Notes under the pieces: model-generated
The model's input: the letters and a program-made list of their open reading frames with translations, nothing else
Told to the model about the DNA's origin: nothing
The model's database searches: none
Translations under genes and position numbers: made by a program
From: Rhodocyclaceae bacterium
GTDB taxonomy: Bacteria > Pseudomonadota > Gammaproteobacteria > Burkholderiales > Rhodocyclaceae
Length of the DNA: 64,000 nt
Assembly: GCA_013791905.1 (NCBI GenBank)
Contig: VMSX01000011.1
Location: 124,001-188,000, forward strand
Direction of reading: 5' to 3'
Shown: positions 63,273 through 64,000 of the stretch, piece by piece
Numbering within the stretch: the first letter of the stretch is position 1
Layout: each line of letters opens with the position of its first letter

Positions 63273-63673
63273 TATTCAAAGGTGGAAGATCACCATAGGG
63301 GTGAAGCGGAAACGTCACAACAGTCTGCGACTGTGTATGTCCAGTTAACTGCTCATAGCCATCGGTATTTTTCGTGATATCACCAACCGCTCAGGCCAAC
63401 AAACCGTCACACATAACCCGCAATCGCCGTCCTGCCAGCGCCGACTTTTGAAGGCGGTTTGTCTCTCCCCGCCGAGCCACCGCGCAAGACAAGCGGCTGA
63501 TTCGGCCCACGCCCCGCGAGAGGTATATTGGGCGCTGATACGCGAAACGGGGGATGCCGCCATGTATTTCATCAGTTCCGCTACCTTCAGATTTCTCGAG
63601 CAGCTCGCCGACCACGGTAAATTGGGGCTGACCCAGATTACGCTCCGGTAAATGAAGGCAGGTGCCTTGAGCG
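63273..63673. other. Intergenic region without a supported gene
   Basis: 401 bp after the NACHT gene. It contains one family A repeat (63425-63449). A 67-codon open frame at 63448-63651 starts inside the repeat and resembles nothing; no terminator with T-run was found after the NACHT stop. Confidence 0.5.
63425..63449 (-). repeat. Family A repeat, inverted copy after the NACHT cassette
   Basis: One mismatch to consensus (CTGGCAGGACGGCG). Inverted relative to the copy at 56868-56892. Confidence 0.83.
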
Positions 63674-63820
63674 TCAGCTGTAGTTCGCATTCACGGCCCT
63701 GAACGCCGGGCTGTGCTGTTCGGCAGTATCCACGGGCACCAGTTCAAATGGCAGCGCGGCCTCTTCGAGGAACAGGGCAAGCTGCATCGGGTTCGGGGTC
63801 GGGTGGTAGTAGAACTTCAA
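63674..63820 (-). pseudogene. Truncated glutathione S-transferase (N-terminal fragment)
   Basis: 48 codons from a TTG: KFYYHPTPNPMQLALFLEEA, then LPFELVPVDTAEQHSPAFRAVN and an early stop (ANYS). This is the thioredoxin-like N-terminal start of a GST, which normally continues with PNGKVPAL and 150 more residues. The glutathione-binding second half and helical domain are missing, so it is a remnant. Confidence 0.65.
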
Positions 63821-63856
63821 CAGGGATTCTGCCTTTTTCCGTTTTAGATAAGCGTC

Positions 63857-64000
63857 TCAAGCAACGTTTTCAGGTGCCAGTTTGTCTTGGGTTTTCAGAT
63901 CGAAATCAGACGCGTCGTGGCGTTCGTGCAGTTGTTCCGCAGGCTCACCCCAATTGCGGTTCACTTTGCGTCCGCGCTGGACGGCCGGGCGTTCAAGGAT
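63857..64000 (-). CDS. Glutathione S-transferase, YghU-like (3' end, partial)
   Basis: 47 residues visible to the stop; the gene continues past the right edge. The tail ERPAVQRGRKVNRNWG, then EQLHERHDASDFDLKTQDK is characteristic of the C-terminal helix and extension of YghU-type GSTs, which have disulfide reductase activity toward glutathione mixed disulfides. The short GST remnant lies 36 bp downstream. Confidence 0.6.
   Translation of the reverse strand: MLERPAVQRGRKVNRNWGEPAEQLHERHDASDFDLKTQDKLAPENVA

Noticed and set aside
63448-63651. 67-codon plus-strand open frame after the NACHT gene
   Set aside because: Starts inside a family A repeat, has no ribosome site and resembles no family.

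Overview
The window looks like a GC-rich betaproteobacterium of the Rhodocyclales/Sterolibacteriaceae type. This is inferred from gene order (glnE next to yhdP-nit-tldD; apaG, rpe-gph-trpE), from TamAB, and from sulfur-oxidation genes. Nothing in the window (no rRNA or tRNA gene) fixes the genus.

Layout. 1-6300: a sulfur-oxyanion locus with a PhsA/PsrA/SoeA-type molybdopterin enzyme (cut by the left edge), a TSUP exporter split into two genes, and a divergent TtrS/TtrR-like two-component system. 6330-29241: housekeeping genes, namely a cobalamin adenosyltransferase, a cNMP-domain protein, a UbiA-like prenyltransferase with a GT39-type glycosyltransferase, aroG, tldD-nit-yhdP, glnE, an OB-fold protein, an MscS-like channel, a duplicated STAS protein, argJ, a NnrU-like methyltransferase, apaG, rpe, gph and trpE. 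29457-39451: one tightly overlapping minus-strand run that starts with flavocytochrome c sulfide dehydrogenase (fccA-fccB) and continues into a hybrid type II secretion/type IV pilus machine (GspG, F, E, PilM/N/O/P-like proteins, secretin, three pseudopilins). 39624-42624: a GlrK-QseG-GlrR-like signalling operon whose regulator has lost the GAFTGA loop. 42691-48403: tamB, tamA and a small membrane protein. 48526-51849: trpG, a Phd/VapC toxin-antitoxin pair, trpD and trpC. 51911-56722: a thiamine-binding-type protein, a dihydrolipoyl dehydrogenase, an HPF-like protein and katG. 56940-63272: a divergent cassette of a winged-helix/nucleotidyltransferase gene opposite an AAA ATPase-nuclease and a 1360-residue NACHT-type ATPase with a C-terminal PD-(D/E)XK-like domain. 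63674-64000: remnants of glutathione S-transferase genes.

Two regulatory themes stand out. The trp pathway is split: trpE lies about 19 kb from trpGDC, and each half is preceded by its own small Trp-rich leader peptide (WPWRPWH and RWHSALRWWR), suggesting attenuation at both. The two sulfur loci each sit beside a two-component system.

The window also carries two dispersed repeat families. Family A is a 25-bp element (AAAAGTCGGCG followed by CTGGCGGGACGGCG) with 11 copies, two carrying an extra internal segment of about 27 bp. Six copies lie inside genes without breaking the frame. Family B is a roughly 80-150 bp element with a conserved 15-nt loop (GCCGGGCCGCCCCAA) flanked by arms that differ between copies but stay complementary within each copy. 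The strongest candidate for an undescribed system is the 57-63 kb NACHT/AAA/nucleotidyltransferase cassette, which looks like a defence or conflict module and is bracketed by inverted family A copies. All assignments are from reading the sequence; no database search was run.
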